From Topomyia yanbarensis (Eukaryota; Arthropoda; Insecta; Diptera; Culicidae): a stretch of 64,000 bases of DNA. Shown one piece after another: positions 51,541 to 64,000 of the stretch. A model generated the notes under the pieces. It was not told the DNA's origin. It ran no database searches and saw only the letters and a list, made by a program, of their open reading frames with translations. The DNA is taken from the NCBI RefSeq assembly GCF_030247195.1, contig NC_080672.1:353894413-353958412 (forward strand). The letters run 5' to 3'. Numbering within the stretch: position 1 is the stretch's first letter; each line of letters starts with the position of its first letter. The position numbers and the translations under genes were made by a program.

Positions 51541-53774
51541 CAGTACAGTGAGAACAAAATCCTGCAAATTGAATAAAGGAAACAGCATAATTTATGACCA
51601 ATTGTCGAACGAGGTTTACCATCAAGTGACACCCAAACTGCGCTCGGTATATCTATATAGGCGTCTCACAGGTCACCATATCTAGTAAATCCCTGTTAAC
51701 CCCCCGACAATGCCGTTATCATCTACGCTTAGACGACATTTTGCGGAAAGTTGTGCAGTGCACAACGCTACTTCCGGAGTGGTAATCAATACCAACTCTA
51801 AGTCCCCTTGCTGAATTCAACCACATCAGGTTTTTTTTGAAAATGGTTTTAAAAACTCGTTCCAAATAAAATATGCGCAACGGTACGATGATGCACGCAA
51901 ACGGTCAAAGGATTTTTATGATAGCATCATCTTAAAAAGGGGAAGGCACGAAGAACGAATTCATGTTCAACACAGTTTTTATGAAGTTCATTTTCAAATA
52001 CCACAGTTATAGCTGTTTTGGATACAGAAAGTTTGTCGAAAGCAAAAATAGCAAAAACTCAGATGATTCGCATTTCTAATACCAAAAGATCCACACTATT
52101 GCGGTAGCAGACAAAGGGTTAAGTCGCCGGTAAACTCTAAGCTTGCTCACATGACCCTCTTCCACGCTTTTCAGAACGTTCTTCCTTCAACTTTTTGCTC
52201 TCCCTTGAGTACTATGGCTCTTAATATTGAAAAATATACTTCACTTTCTAGTCCATTGTCCATTGAATGTAATGTGGTGATTTATATAAATAATAGAAAA
52301 GATAATTAAACTAAGGGATGCTTTTTACAAATGTTGATATTATTTACTACAAGAATAAGCTACAGAACCATTTAACTTGTCTGAAAGTATGTCATAGGAA
52401 TGATTAATTATACTAGTTCCTTCGAAATGTTGGGAACAAAACTTCTCCTTTGGCCGCGATCAAAATGTACACGACGACGCATCCTCCAATAAAATTGTTA
52501 CCATATACCGACCCACTCGAACTCTAGCGTTAAACACTATTACTTCGAACTTCCGAAATAAAATAACATCTTTGTAGGGAATACATATAATACTACAACG
52601 CGTGCCTTTTATATTCTATGCGATTTAACTCAGAATAAGATGCTTGTATTGTTTTTAGAAGCTCTCTAAATGTTTTATCTGTAATCAGCAGTTCAAATTG
52701 CTGCACGAACCTGGCAGGCAGAATAAGTCTTCGGATAGAACTAACAAACAATATTGTTCAGCATAAATTAAACCTACCTCACTAAGTTATCTATACAATT
52801 AGATAATAAATAAGTCATTGCTCAACGAATTTTTCCTACAACCGGCTTAAAAAATAGTGATATGAGCGTATAATGTACAAACTATCCATAGCTTTGCATT
52901 GGTCGTTGTTACGTTTACAACAAAAAATAATTTAACAAATTAACATACGACGGCAAGAAAATTAGTCTCCATGTGTTTTTTTCTGATGGATGCCATCCTA
53001 AACCAATGTTTTATTAGTTGCCTGACAGCTGACTTAAACCACCATTTGACCTGCGTTAAGCCAAAGCGAACTGAGCGCCATAATTTTTTCCTGGTATTTT
53101 TAATGAAAAAATTAATTTTTCGATTATTTACCATTATCATAGAAAGTTTAAGGGTACTTATTTGCTATCGATTACTATATCAGTTCTCAGAAATAAATTG
53201 ATGTAGGTGTTTATAGTGCTACATTAGCTGCGATAGCGATTTTAATGAAGGTACCTCCAAATGGCGCTTGGTCCTCTTTGGCTTAACACAGGCCATTTCA
53301 TATACCTAGTTCCAATCCACTGCCTAACAGTAACCGTTCATATTTACACAAATTCCCCGCTTAAAAAAGTGCATACATATCTTCTAGTAACGATCACAAT
53401 CACTATCATTTCCAGTGTGTTTTTTTTCTCTAGTCTAATACTCTATTCCTGTCTGTAGGCTATCTACTCCGCTAGTATGTTTGTCCGATAATATATTGTA
53501 GGTGTGTCGTTTGTGCAGAGATGTACCATTCTACAAGCTACGACTCACTCCATCAACTAAATCTAGTAATTTCTCCTGTGGTCCTTTTTCGTGATGATAA
53601 AAAATGTGATTTTGACTACTTTCTATCGAGGACACGACAAGAAAAAGGTTGTTGGAAATTTGTCTTTACATTCAAAAGATTTTAGTTTCCTACCACAGAA
53701 ATGAAACTTTTTTTATATGTTAAATAAAGTTTGTGTTGTATCAAATTTTGTCCTTTTGTTCTGTATTGGTATTG
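51541..53774. other. Intergenic, no gene recognised
   Basis: AT-rich, short frames only. Lies downstream of the epimerase gene. Confidence 0.4.
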
Positions 53775-53780
53775 TTTATT
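53775..53780 (-). terminator. Polyadenylation signal AATAAA for the epimerase gene
   Basis: TTTATT on the plus strand, 86 bp past the minus-strand stop codon at 53866, gives a plausible 3' end. Confidence 0.5.
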
Positions 53781-53865
53781 CTTGTTAATGTGTGTATGTG
53801 TGTGTAAGGCATTAGAAGGAAGAGGAAGAGCAATTGTTTTGCTGCTTACTTACACATTGAACGCG

Positions 53866-55698
53866 CTAATTGTGCTGAGCCCGTTTTCCGAGCATGTAGT
53901 TTTTCCATCGTTCAGCAGTTTGTGATATTATTGGATCCGGATCAATAGTGGCCAGCAGCAGCAGCTGATTCACGTGGGTCGCGTGATAGTCCCACCGGGC
54001 CAGATTAGGGGCAATACCTAAAACAAATCAAATTACTCATTTCACTGAACGTAACATGCATGCCTTCAACTTACCCAATGTGAAGTGCCTTAGATCGTAG
54101 CTGGTACCCGATCCGGTATCGAACAGTAACAGCATTTTTTTCAACGAGACCATTCCCTGCTCTAACAGAGCGGCAGCTTCGTGTGACTGATTCGCTGGTG
54201 CCGTTGAGTTGAGATCATACAACCCCAACAACGAATAGATAAACCCATTCAGTACAAACGAAGGCGGAGTCGTGGGATACTCTTCGTACCAAGCGTACTT
54301 GCCAAGAAAAGTCGCCAACACTCCTCCCTGGTAGGATGGTATCCGAAATAACTTCAAACCATCGAGCGCCGCTTTTAGATACCGCTTGTCACCCCTCGAG
54401 TGAAAATACGCTCTAGCGAGTAGTGAAATCGCATGCCCTTGGGACATAGCCGAATACCATCCACGGGAAAGCTCCCCGAAGCCTGAACCCAGCTTCCTCC
54501 GCACGGGAATAGGCCAACCACCAGTGCTTTGATCTTGATGCCGGATCAACCACTCGGCCGCATCGTAAAAATGACTGATATGTTCGCTGGTCGACAAAGT
54601 TAAATTGTCGAAACTTCCATTCCCAAGAAATGAAACCTCAACGACCTTCAGTTCAGTTCGACGCATCTTACGTCGTTTTTCTGTAGTGATATACTGGGGC
54701 AAACCCTTCTGAAGGTCTACAAACAAATCCCGCGTTAGTCTCCTCCAATTCGATGTACTGTTGTAGCCAAGCCCATAGTAAATATTATCATCCTGGACGC
54801 TGATCATCAAATCCGCTAGAATGTAGATAACATTGTACAGCTTTTGAGTTTCACGATTTTGTAGGGTCACCGTGAAACTTGAATTCGGCCTGAGCAACAG
54901 ATTTACACTCAACACCAGATCCAGCACGTGATCCATCGGTAGTGATATCGCGCTGTCGAAGTGCTTTCCCGTTGAGAAATTCACCACCGTCGTATCTTTA
55001 CCCTTCACATACACTCTACTCAGAGAGCTGTTTTTCGGGACTCTCCAATCTGCCAGCTCCTTATCACCGTCCTCCACAATTTTCCGCCTTGGTTCCGGTT
55101 CTGTTAAATTCTTACTGTAATGTGAGAGCCCGAATTGGGCGATCTGTGTTGCATAAAAATACCCCTGGCTCTCCCATTGCGTAGAAATCGGAACCCCCTC
55201 CACAGCGCTAATACATTTAACCCGGTCCCGCATTTCCACGTTGTAATTTTCGAAGTACATGAAAATCCCTTTCGGATCATAGGTCCCCTTCGGATTGTTA
55301 ACCTTTCCATAGCTGTGGGACCAATCGAACCGCTTTGCTCCGTCCACCGTATTGAGCGAACCGTACACCTCAAAGTACTTGCTGAGGAAGGAGAACGGAA
55401 GGTACACCTCATCTCCTTCTCGTCGGCACCCTATCGTATACTCCTGATTGACGACACAGTCGATCTCCTCCGTCAGTTCCAGCTGGTTGTCTGCTACGAT
55501 ACCATAAAACATAATGATTAGTTTTGGGAGGTTAAAACTTCTTGAAAACTTACTTCTATCGTAACGGCGATTCCATTTGGGCACCAGTCCACGTGCGAAC
55601 GGCAAATCTCCACCGCAATTCGTCCACAGGGTGAACGTGATCAGAACTACGGCGAAGCACAGACAGATCAGCAGAAACTTCAGGTTGAGACGCATCAT
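53866..55698 (-). CDS. Hsepi: D-glucuronyl C5-epimerase (heparan sulfate)
   Basis: Three exons on the minus strand: 55698-55554, 55493-54075, 54017-53866 (stop TAG), giving 571 residues, close to the 617 of the human enzyme. It converts glucuronic acid to iduronic acid in heparan sulfate chains in the Golgi. The N-terminus is a type II anchor: MMRLNLKF then the hydrophobic [17 protein letters not shown]. The C-terminal catalytic half carries the family's best conserved stretches: [52 protein letters not shown] and [24 protein letters not shown], the last completed only after splicing. Several NxS/T sites suit a luminal glycoprotein. Intron 1 is 60 bp, in frame and stop-free. The two adjacent ATGs leave the exact start open by one residue. 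An R1 LINE 3' end lies about 0.2 kb upstream. Confidence 0.95.
55494..55553 (-). other. Short intron 1 of the epimerase (60 bp, length 3n, no stop)
   Basis: GTAAGT begins at 55553 and TATCGTAG ends at 55494. Removal gives [17 protein letters not shown]. Retention would add 20 residues without a stop. Confidence 0.8.
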
Positions 55699-55904
55699 TA
55701 CAAGAAAAAATCTTGTCTGAAATTAAACAAGTTGGAAAAGCGATTTATTAAAAAAATAAAAAATAGAAATATAGTTGGACATCTAAGATGTATCCCAATT
55801 CATAGCGCACTTCTTTGGTATACTATTTCGCTTGGTGCGCATCCTGATCGAAATTTAATAACTATAATATTTGCTGATATTTTCAAATGGTCGCCGATGG
55901 TGAA
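55699..55904. other. 5' flank of the epimerase gene
   Basis: Short AT-rich stretch between the start codon and the LINE 3' region. The promoter or a 5' UTR exon would have to be here or within or beyond the LINE. Confidence 0.4.
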
Positions 55905-58900
55905 CTCACCCTACTCTAACCGATAGTTCCCCGACGAAGGAGTTTCTACCGGCATCGATACCCGCTTCCTTGAGCCATTTAGCTCCTAGCTTTGTCGGTA
56001 TCTACTCGAATGTTAACCGACGGCGAACTACCCTAATCCGACTGAGAGTTTCTCGGCAACGGAATTTCTCTCGATACCGGTGCTTGTTTCGTGAGCCAAT
56101 TAGCTCCCATTTTCATCATGATTTTGTAGGATAGTCCACGGGGGCAAATCTACCCTGCTGTGAATTCTCCGGCGGTAGATTTCTCCCGATACCGATGTTC
56201 GTTTCCGTAAACCATTTAGCTCCCGATCTACTCGATCTAGTCCCCGTCGGTGGATCTAGTCTACTAAACGGGTCAGCCAATGGATGCTAGGGTCTGGCCA
56301 GCAATTCCGGGTGTTTTTCGACACTAATCACTCTAATCCCCAACGGTGGATCTAATCTGCTCACGAGCTACCCGGTAGGGTGTCTAGGTCAGTCCAGCGA
56401 ATCTGGTAAAACCTGACGTCCGGTTCACTGGCGCCCTGACGACCCGAGCCCGATGCTACGTCGCGACTACTCAACTGCTCCCCGGCGATGGGCCTAGTCT
56501 ACACCGACGGAGAGTTTCCCGGCGGCGGAAATTCTCCCGAAAGCCGATTTGTGGTTTCACGGTGACGTTCTAGCCAGTGACGCTACTTTGTTGGTCCCTT
56601 CGCCACTTCCTCTGCAGCTCGGAGAGTATACACTGGTAACAACTCTGTTGACAGCGTCCCAAATATGCTCGTCGTGGTATATCTCTTCGACGAAATTATC
56701 GACTGTCACACTAGGCATACCCTTACGAATCTAGGGCATTCGAAGACCACGTGTTCCAGTGTCTCCTGCACGTTCTCACGCTCCGGGCAACGGGGTAACG
56801 AAACGTGTCTAAACCGATGCAGGTACTTCCGAAAGCATTGTACTACTCTTGCTGCCACTTAGCCAGTGCGTCTCCTTGCATTACGCGCATTTTTTCTGCT
56901 GGTAGCATTCTACGTCCTCAGCCAGAGTGATGCTGATAGGGATCATCCCGGCAATTGCGCATACCGCCCCCAACGATATCGTTCTGTACGCACTCGTGAC
57001 ACGAACAGCCATTAGGCGAAACGTGCTTGCCTATTTCGTCCGATTCCGCTTTGAGTTCGGCGCAGTAGCCCAGGCCGGTACACCATACCTCAGTATTGAG
57101 GATGAGACACCCGCCAGGAAACGTCTTGTGCTGCATCTTGCTCCTCCGTTATTTGGCATGATCCTTACATCCTTACAGAGGCGCAGTAACGATTACTTCT
57201 TCTCTTTTGCTTCAATGCTTTTTCCGCGCTCGCGATGACTGTGCGGATGGCGTCCACCGTCGATATCCCTTTCCAGAACCCGAACTGCCTTTGTGACAGT
57301 CCGTTCTCACTTTCAGCGTAGATCGTAAGCCTGTTAAGGATGACCCTTTCCAGAAGTTTACCAAGAGTATCCAGCAGGCATAAAGGCCGCTACGATGCTG
57401 GATCTCCCGGTGGTTTCTCTGGTTTTGGCAGCAACACCAGCTTCTGGATCTTCCATCTATCCGGGAAGTAGCCATCGTCCAGGTATTTCTGTTGGACTAT
57501 ACTGAACATTTCTGGAAACGCTAGGATCCCGGTCTGAAGTATCACGTTAGGGTACCGTCAGGATCGGGAGCTTGCTTCGCTTTCAGCCCTTTTGGAACTA
57601 TAAGGAGCTCGCCGTTGGAGACTCAAATGTGACCAGTATTTCCACCGTCTTCATCGACGTACGATGTAGGTAACCATGCGGTTGGCTCGTGCTTCGGGAA
57701 AAGCCCTCCACGGTAATCTTCATTTTTACAGCGCACATTTCGACTGGCATCCATGGACCTTTGACCCTGGCCAACACGACACGGTAAGCATTGCCCCACT
57801 ATCTTCAAAGTGGCCCTGGCCGCCCGAAATGTTGCGTTACACTCTTCTCTGGCTGCCTCCAATCTTGCTCTGCACGCGTCTTTTGGCTTTTAGGAAGGCA
57901 GCCCGGAGAATGTTGTGCCTTTCGTTCCACCAGTACGCCGAAGGCCGGTAGTTCCTCTGCTCCATTTTCCTTGGCATGTTACATCACATGCCTTCGCCAC
58001 TGTTTCCGACAGCTCCTCGGTACTCGGAATTGGAGTAGCGCTGTCAGCACCAAGTGCATCCGCAAAAAGTTCCTTATCGAAGTCCTTTATTTTCCATTTC
58101 CGCTCGCCAGTCCTTACTATCGGCGTTACCGTACAATTCTGCCGACCAATGGTGTAGTGGATCGCCTGGTGGTCGCTATTTGTGTACTGCTCACTAACTC
58201 ACCAATTCATGTTATCCATCAGCGAGGGACTGCAGAATGTCATGTCGATGATAAATTTCTGACCATCTTTACGGAATGTGCTAGCGGAACCTTCGCTACA
58301 CAGTCACTGTCCAGCTAGCCAGGGTTTCCAAAAAGCTGTAACCTCTTATATTGGTTAGCCTGCTACCACCCTCCACGGCCTATGAGTTAAAGTTTCCTAT
58401 AACAACCAGCGTTCGTCCGACTAACGAGTTGGTTAGTGCGTCCAGCATGGTGCTGCCCTGGTGCCCATTTTGGAGGAGCATAGTAGCTACAGACGAATAC
58501 GCCGTTGATCCTGGCAATCACGAAGCCTTCGTGTCTGCTGTCTACCACCTCTTGGACAGGGAAGCCGCCCATCACTTGGAATGCCAGCATTCCTGCACAA
58601 TCCACCTTCGTTTCTGTTGTCGACTGTCACAACATTTTCTGCGCAATGATTGAGATTAAGCTGGGTTATCTTCATCACTGTTGGCCTGCCTTCGCCTTTA
58701 TGTATGCAGGGCATTTGAAGCCGCCCGTAGTATGGTCGTTTCCGTTCTCCTGTTTGCAGATCACGCGCCATGGTAGCTTCGTGTCCCTTTCCACCGCATT
58801 TTCTACACAGTGCAGACCTGTCCGGGCTCTTGCAGTTCCTCGCCTGATGTCTAAGGCCCAAGCAAGTGAAGCATCGCTCCTCTGCTTGGTGACTCGCGGA

Positions 58901-60050
58901 GCTACTCTCAACGAGCACACCGACCAGCCGACATTTATCTTGCCGGTCTCCGTCAGCTTGCTGACACTGACCATCGGTAGTCGAATCGCCGCCGTTACAT
59001 CTTTTTTGTACTGCTCGATCAGTGCACCCCTCAGTTCTTCTATGGTCGTTATCTCGTCTAGACCCTTGCACTCGACTACGGCTTCTTGCGGCAGGGCTCT
59101 CACGTTCGCTTCGCTGCCCAAGGATTTAACAACGAGCTCGCGGTAGGTCTTGACGGAAGGATCCTTCTTCAGTTCGAAGATCATCTCGCCCTTCTGAGTG
59201 CGTCTCGTTTTAACGACGTTCTCACCCAGTTCCTTCAGCTCTGAGTCCTCCCAGAGTGCTGGTACTCCCAGTGGCTACCGGTTACGTAACCGGTGATCAC
59301 TGCAGCTTACCACTCCTTGCAAACACAATCGCGTCCTCCTTTGCTTCGCGTGCCTCTCCAATCATATTTATTTTTTAGACTTCTCCATGCTGTGGGTCCC
59401 AACTCCAGGTCACTAACTCAACTCGTTGTATGTAGTCGTTAATTGTAATCCATTGGTTATCTATGCAAGCAGTGATGGCAATCGAGGGTTGAACACGATC
59501 CTTCATGAAGATCGAGTCCTGAGCCGGATCAGTGTTAATCAGGAATGTTACAGCTGAACCTACTACCACAGTTTCGAACATACCTGGAGGCCTGCTAATG
59601 TTTTACCGATACGGAGCCGGTCGCTCCGTTGGTCTACTCACCGTTTCAAGTCGGTATCATCTTTCCTTACTCAGGAAGTAGATCAGCACGCTTGTCAGCC
59701 CAAAGTCGCCGTCTAATTGGTGATCCGTGCCCTGTCCGTTTACATTCGTCATGACTAGTATGCCGTAATCAGATGTTACTGGCGTCGATCCTGGTGTGCG
59801 TGTTGACACTCTGGCTGGGCTAGGGTGCTTTTATTGCTAAGATCTTTGATTACTGCAATCTTAGAATCTTAGCAGAAGCTGTACAGGCTCGTTTCGTCGA
59901 TGTTCTTTTCGGAATTATGCCTTTTTGAGGTTTAGCAGAGCCCAAATCTTCGGAAGTTCGGAGGAGGGGGCCCCTGAACGCCTGTCCCTGCTCCCTTCAA
60001 TTTATGTGTGTAAGTGTATGCGGTCAAAGATATCACTCACTTTCCTCAGA
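55905..60050 (-). mobile_element. R1-clade non-LTR retrotransposon, decayed (copy A2)
   Basis: Second copy of the element at 1-3900, same orientation. ORF1 (about 59260-58680) is better preserved: KLTETGKINVGWSVCSLRV is followed in frame by the knuckle CFTCLGLRHQARNCKSPDRS and LCRKCGGKGHEA, because it lacks the 5-bp loss of copy A1. The ORF2 start MKITQLNLNHC is at about 58675. Relative to copy A1 about 400 bp of the RT, including the ADD box, is replaced by about 50 bp near 57170-57230. The 3' region extends to about 55905, so this copy shows the 3' UTR that copy A1 loses at the window edge. Confidence 0.85.
55921..56560. repeat. Degenerate tandem repeats of about 120 bp in the LINE 3' UTR
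   Basis: A block like TTTCTCCCGATACCG..GAGCCATTTAGCTCCC recurs: CCATTTAGCT at about 55975, CCAATTAGCT at 56095 and CCATTTAGCT at 56211. A partial unit with TTCCCGGCGGCGGAAATTCT begins near 56510. Spacing is about 116-120 bp. Confidence 0.65.
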
Positions 60051-61044
60051 GATGGCTGAGCCGATTTTCAAGCTAGCGCCGGATTGACACTAGCTCCCAA
60101 AAAAACGAAATCGCTCTGAGCAATCCCGTAGTTCTGCTTGATGTCCCGCAATAAAATGCGGTCAACCTAGCGCAAGCTTAGTCCTGTTACTAAGTTAATG
60201 TCGGATTCAGATGAGACGAAGTGGAAACGCAAATTCCAAAACTAATTATTATATTCTGTGCAATTATGCAGCACTATTTTCTTCAAAGCATCTTATGAAG
60301 CCTAGCGATGTACGGCATACTTGTCCCAAACGTATCCTTAGCTATATAAAACTATGTAGTACCCGGCTGAGGCAACACATGTGGATAAACAAACAGCAAT
60401 CGTCCCAACTAAAATCGATTCGGACAATTTGTAACATGTATTGCAAACAGGGACAACCATAATTAACAAACTGAAACGTGCTAGCAGGGAACATGTTCCC
60501 ATAAAAAGCAGAAGCGGTAGCAAAACAACAAATTCGATCCGTCGCAGTTTCATTAATCAACATCGATGTCATTTTTTTCTCTTCTGAACCTCCCACCATT
60601 GTCCAGCCATCCGTGCTGGATCACAACAGCATAAATAAATCAAGGAGGCGAAGAAAAATAGAAAAATGCTCTCATGGATACCTACTGTAAATTAAAAACA
60701 TGAATAATATATGTCATACTGGTCATATTGGATACAAATTAGTCAGATTTCTGCTGTATAGTTAGTTCGCTCTCGTCGAATCATCGTTGCACGGTTTTTT
60801 GCTATTTTACCTGTGTTACCTGAATAAAACACCTTACCTAAGCTAAATACCGCAGTGAAGCGCAGCGACAGAGGGGCGTTTTCTACATGCAACGATGACG
60901 ACAGCGAAAAAAGAAGAAAGATGCTGATATCATTATCAGCAATTCGAACGCATCACTAAAATCTACGGTCGGAAAACACCAATTTCCACCCTGAACTGGC
61001 CGCGTCCGATTGACCAGAATTCGCCAATTTCCTCCTCCATTTGC

Positions 61045-61079
61045 TATAAATAGAACCCCGAACTCGGGGATGCTCAGTC
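61045..61079 (+). promoter_or_regulatory. TATA box plus initiator (duplicate copy)
   Basis: Same bases and spacing as at 4886-4920. Confidence 0.45.
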
Positions 61080-62570
61080 GAAAGCCGCATTTCAAAACAC
61101 TCCCACATATGATTGATCGCCACAGATTGTATGCGGAATATAAATAAAAATATTATTTTCTTTTCCCCGCACGCCCCGCCAGAGTGGCAGCAGATGTAAA
61201 ACAAGTACTTACTTTATGCTGATGAGTTGGAGCGCTGAAGCCGTTCCGCAGTATGATGGTCATCGGTAGTTGTTATTCCTAGTCAGTATGATTATACGAT
61301 TCCTATGGGACAATAAATTCCCCTAATTGCAAAAAGATTCATTTTTGCAGTTATCCTTATTTGCTGCACTAATTTTTGCGTGAATCGATTACTCTTCCTT
61401 TGTACCATTAAACCACATTTTTTTCCGATCAAACTTGTAAATAAAATTACGTTCTCTGGAGAAAATTCTAATACTCTAAAAATAATCTGACTTTCCTCAG
61501 AGTACTCCTTCAATAACGGAAATCCGGTCTCATCCCGATAAACACTTCTTCGTCGGAAGCTAGCCTTTCACACGAGAACACCTTGCTTCCTACTTCACGT
61601 CTACTTCTGCAAATAAGCCGCTGACGTTTCCGCTAGTTGCCGATCGATTTTTCCGATTTTCCTCAAGGAACGAGCAAGCAAAAAACCAAGAGAGTTTTGT
61701 TTTCCTTCGCGATTATTTGTGATGAAAAGGATGAAAAAATACATCAATGCACTGCAGGAAGAACAAAACAAAATAAACTACCACGTCGAAATGAAACGCA
61801 CCGGTGCGGCGAAATATGCTACGGGCGAAAGTATCGACTGCTCTTTTCGGCGACAGATGTCAGAAGTCGTTTGTTGACGTTTCGTAAGAATTGAGATTGA
61901 TTTCATGAGGAGTTTTGATACCGACTTGCGTAGTGAAAGTTTCAATAGCCCCGTGGAAATAGCTTTGAATTGACTTCAAACTGGTAAGTGGCATATTTTG
62001 GAGTAGTAATAAACAGATAATTATAGCGCAAAGTTATGGCATTTTCGTTTTTGACTTTGCAGTACACCGGTGTGACACTCCTTGAAACTTTTGTTTAATA
62101 TTTTTTTTACACTACACCGGTGTAGCATCGTTTGAAAGCAAAAAGGCTATGGCGTTACGTCCATTTTCGCGTTGTGAAAAATGCAAGACGATCTTCAGTG
62201 CTTATCTGGGGGATAAGAATGTAGCAAATACCCGAATAAAAAATCATTTCTCGAATAACTTCTGATCAGGTCGTATAACAGCAATGTCAAATGGTTTCAT
62301 ACAATATTGGTAAAACTAAATAAAAAAATCGGTATTTATCGGTTTGTAATTTATTCTTGCAACCAGTGGTGAATTAATGTGATATTTCTATCAACCGATT
62401 TTGTAGCGGTATTACTCAGTAATTGTCTAGTTGACTTCAAACTTTTCACGCTTCCTTTCAATCTTGCTAATATGAGTGTCTGGCCAGGTTCGGTTATTTT
62501 TCGGCATCGTTTCACCTGCCAACAAAGAAAAAATCTTTTGTCTTCTTTAACAGCAGAATACTATGGATGT

Positions 62571-62948
62571 TACACACCAATTTTTTTAACCGAATGCCTG
62601 CAAATTTTTTCTGAATTTTCATCAGCTGAATGTTTCAGCAATACCAGATACCGAAAAAATCAGCAATTTTAATTGAACCTGTTTGACAGATTCGTTTTGC
62701 TGAAAATTCAGTAATTCAAATTGTCAAATTGACAACGCAATTGCCGGATTCTCAGTATTTCGGGCGGGATTGCTGTAAACCCGGTAATTGCGCTGTCAAT
62801 TTGACTTACAGAATTTTCAGCAAAGCGAATCTGTCAATCAGTTTCAATTGAAATTGCCGATTTTTCGGCATCTTGCATTGCTGAAATTTTCAGCTGATGA
62901 AAATTCAGCAAAATTTTGCTGAAATTGACAACCAAGTTTTGATGTGTA
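62571..62948. mobile_element. Foldback MITE (duplicate copy)
   Basis: Copy of 6412-6788 with one extra A and one A/G substitution. Confidence 0.7.
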
Positions 62949-62954
62949 GGCAAC

Positions 62955-63271
62955 ACGCGTCCTAGACAATGGTCACGTCGGAGAGCAATTTGTTCAGCTC
63001 TTCGTCATTTCGAATTGCGTAGCTGTAGCTGACGGAGGATAATCCTGGGGTGGCATTGCGAAAAGAAAGGTTTTTTTGTATACAAGCTTGTACGAAAAAG
63101 TCAATTCGAATTGGTTGCATAATGTGACCCCTGGTCTTTTTGTTTCTACGCACTGCGTTTCTTGTCATCTACAACCGCCAACTAGACAGATGCTCCGGCA
63201 CTGATACGCCTGGCGTGGTAGCCCTTTCTCAGCAGACGATGGATTCGCCCGACAGGAAACTGCAGACGGTT
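62955..63271 (-). pseudogene. Histone H2A pseudogene (duplicate copy)
   Basis: Same sequence as 6795-7111: [15 protein letters not shown], in-frame stop, then RIILRQLQL and [15 protein letters not shown] in a shifted frame. The identical lesions show it was already dead before duplication. Confidence 0.8.
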
Positions 63272-64000
63272 TTGTACTCTGTTCAGTTTACGTTCGAAGC
63301 CAAAAAGGCTACCCATCGAATGGAATCAGTTTACTTCAATCATCAAAGAGGTGAAGCTTCAAACAAAAACTATTCAAGATTTGCGGCTTGGTGCATGTCA
63401 GTAATGAGCTTCAATCAGATTATTAAAAATCGGTTGTGCTATGCTAATTTCGATCGGTTGGATATAAAAATAATAGTTGGTAAAGGAAAAGGTTTTCAAA
63501 GCTAATTCTTGGTTGATGGTTTGATAGCGCTGATAAGGGCTAATTTGCTTTCCAAAAAAACATTCACTGGGTGGAGATTTTCGTTTCAATTGGCCTCCGT
63601 TACTAGTACGGAGTTGCACAAACTAATTATTACAGTCAGTCCACGGAGTCAACTGAATCTTGATAATCACCTTCTCTCGATGTTGAAATGTAGTCTCCGA
63701 TCATCCAACAAGGTTGACTAATAGAAACCGACTAAAATCACAAATCTTGTTCAAGATTTGCGGCTCGGTGACTGAAATTAGCGGTAACTAATCACGAACT
63801 GGCTTCGGTCGGTTGTTTCAAAACCTTGTTTTTTGTTGTGTATGCTACTTTCTACCCATCATAAATTAAAATAATTGCCTCTGCCGGTAGTAGGTAACGA
63901 CACAAACTGATTCATCCACCAGTCATGTACTGCCGTTATATGCATATTTGTCCCATGTTCATTCCCTATATACATGGGACAACTAAGCGGATAACGGCAG

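Larger units (their letters stand above)
57803..64000. repeat. Near-identical direct duplication of 1649-7840
   Basis: The two stretches run in the same orientation at an offset of 56154-56160 bp. The differences I found after position 1650 are a 5-bp indel (2696), a 1-bp indel (6499), A/G at 6587 and A/C at 7183. Upstream of this point the copies differ far more. The duplicate includes the TATA/Inr site, the ACACCGGTGT palindromes, the foldback MITE and the H2A pseudogene. It runs off the window end. Confidence 0.95.

Overview
This window looks like a nuclear, TE-saturated arthropod genome, most likely a culicine mosquito. It holds spliced metazoan genes with short introns (54, 60 and 172 bp), R1-clade, I-clade and Jockey-like LINE remnants, a Penelope-like fragment, hAT-type elements with 8-bp target-site duplications, many foldback MITEs and very long (TA)n arrays. 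A run of exactly 500 N (45142-45641) marks an artificial scaffold join.

Four host genes are legible: (1) a C2H2 zinc-finger gene with two AT-hooks, + strand, 8220-10075, five exons, 11 fingers; (2) a DDX20/Gemin3 DEAD-box helicase, + strand, 13134-16881, three exons; (3) Rab2, - strand, 40025-40771, whose first coding exon I could not find; (4) D-glucuronyl C5-epimerase, - strand, 53866-55698, three exons. They have unrelated jobs (transcription factor-like, SMN-complex RNP assembly, ER-Golgi traffic, heparan sulfate biosynthesis); nothing suggests coordinated function.

Layout: 1-3.9 kb, decayed R1 LINE (-); 3.9-8.2 kb, noncoding DNA with a TATA/Inr promoter-like site, a foldback MITE and a histone H2A pseudogene; 8.2-10.1 kb zinc-finger gene; 10.1-13.1 kb small DNA elements; 13.1-17.0 kb DDX20; 17.2-23.8 kb an I-clade LINE (-) split by a 4841-bp hAT-like element; 24.3-27.5 kb a second R1-family LINE (-); 27.8-29 kb an I-like LINE (+) with RNase H; 29.8-30.2 kb a long-armed foldback; 33.07-37.14 kb a 4062-bp hAT-like element holding three (TA)n arrays; 40 kb Rab2; 41.5 kb a C-rich MITE; 44.75-45.14 kb a Penelope-like remnant against the gap; 48.4-50.8 kb Jockey-like LINE debris (+); 53.9-55.7 kb epimerase; 55.9-64 kb a direct repeat of positions 1-7840.

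The largest structural signal is that direct repeat. From about 1650 to 7840 it recurs at 57803-64000 with only about four differences, while 1-1650 against 56530-57802 is a clearly diverged pair of LINE 3' halves. The similarity break lies inside the R1 LINE, as expected for a LINE-mediated tandem duplication of period about 56.16 kb, or for a retained haplotig or misjoin. No complete novel enzymatic system is visible. The best new leads are the duplication, the two TSD-verified hAT-like elements, an insertion proven by an empty site within the window, the H2A pseudogene, and a short repeated motif in the Gemin3 tail.
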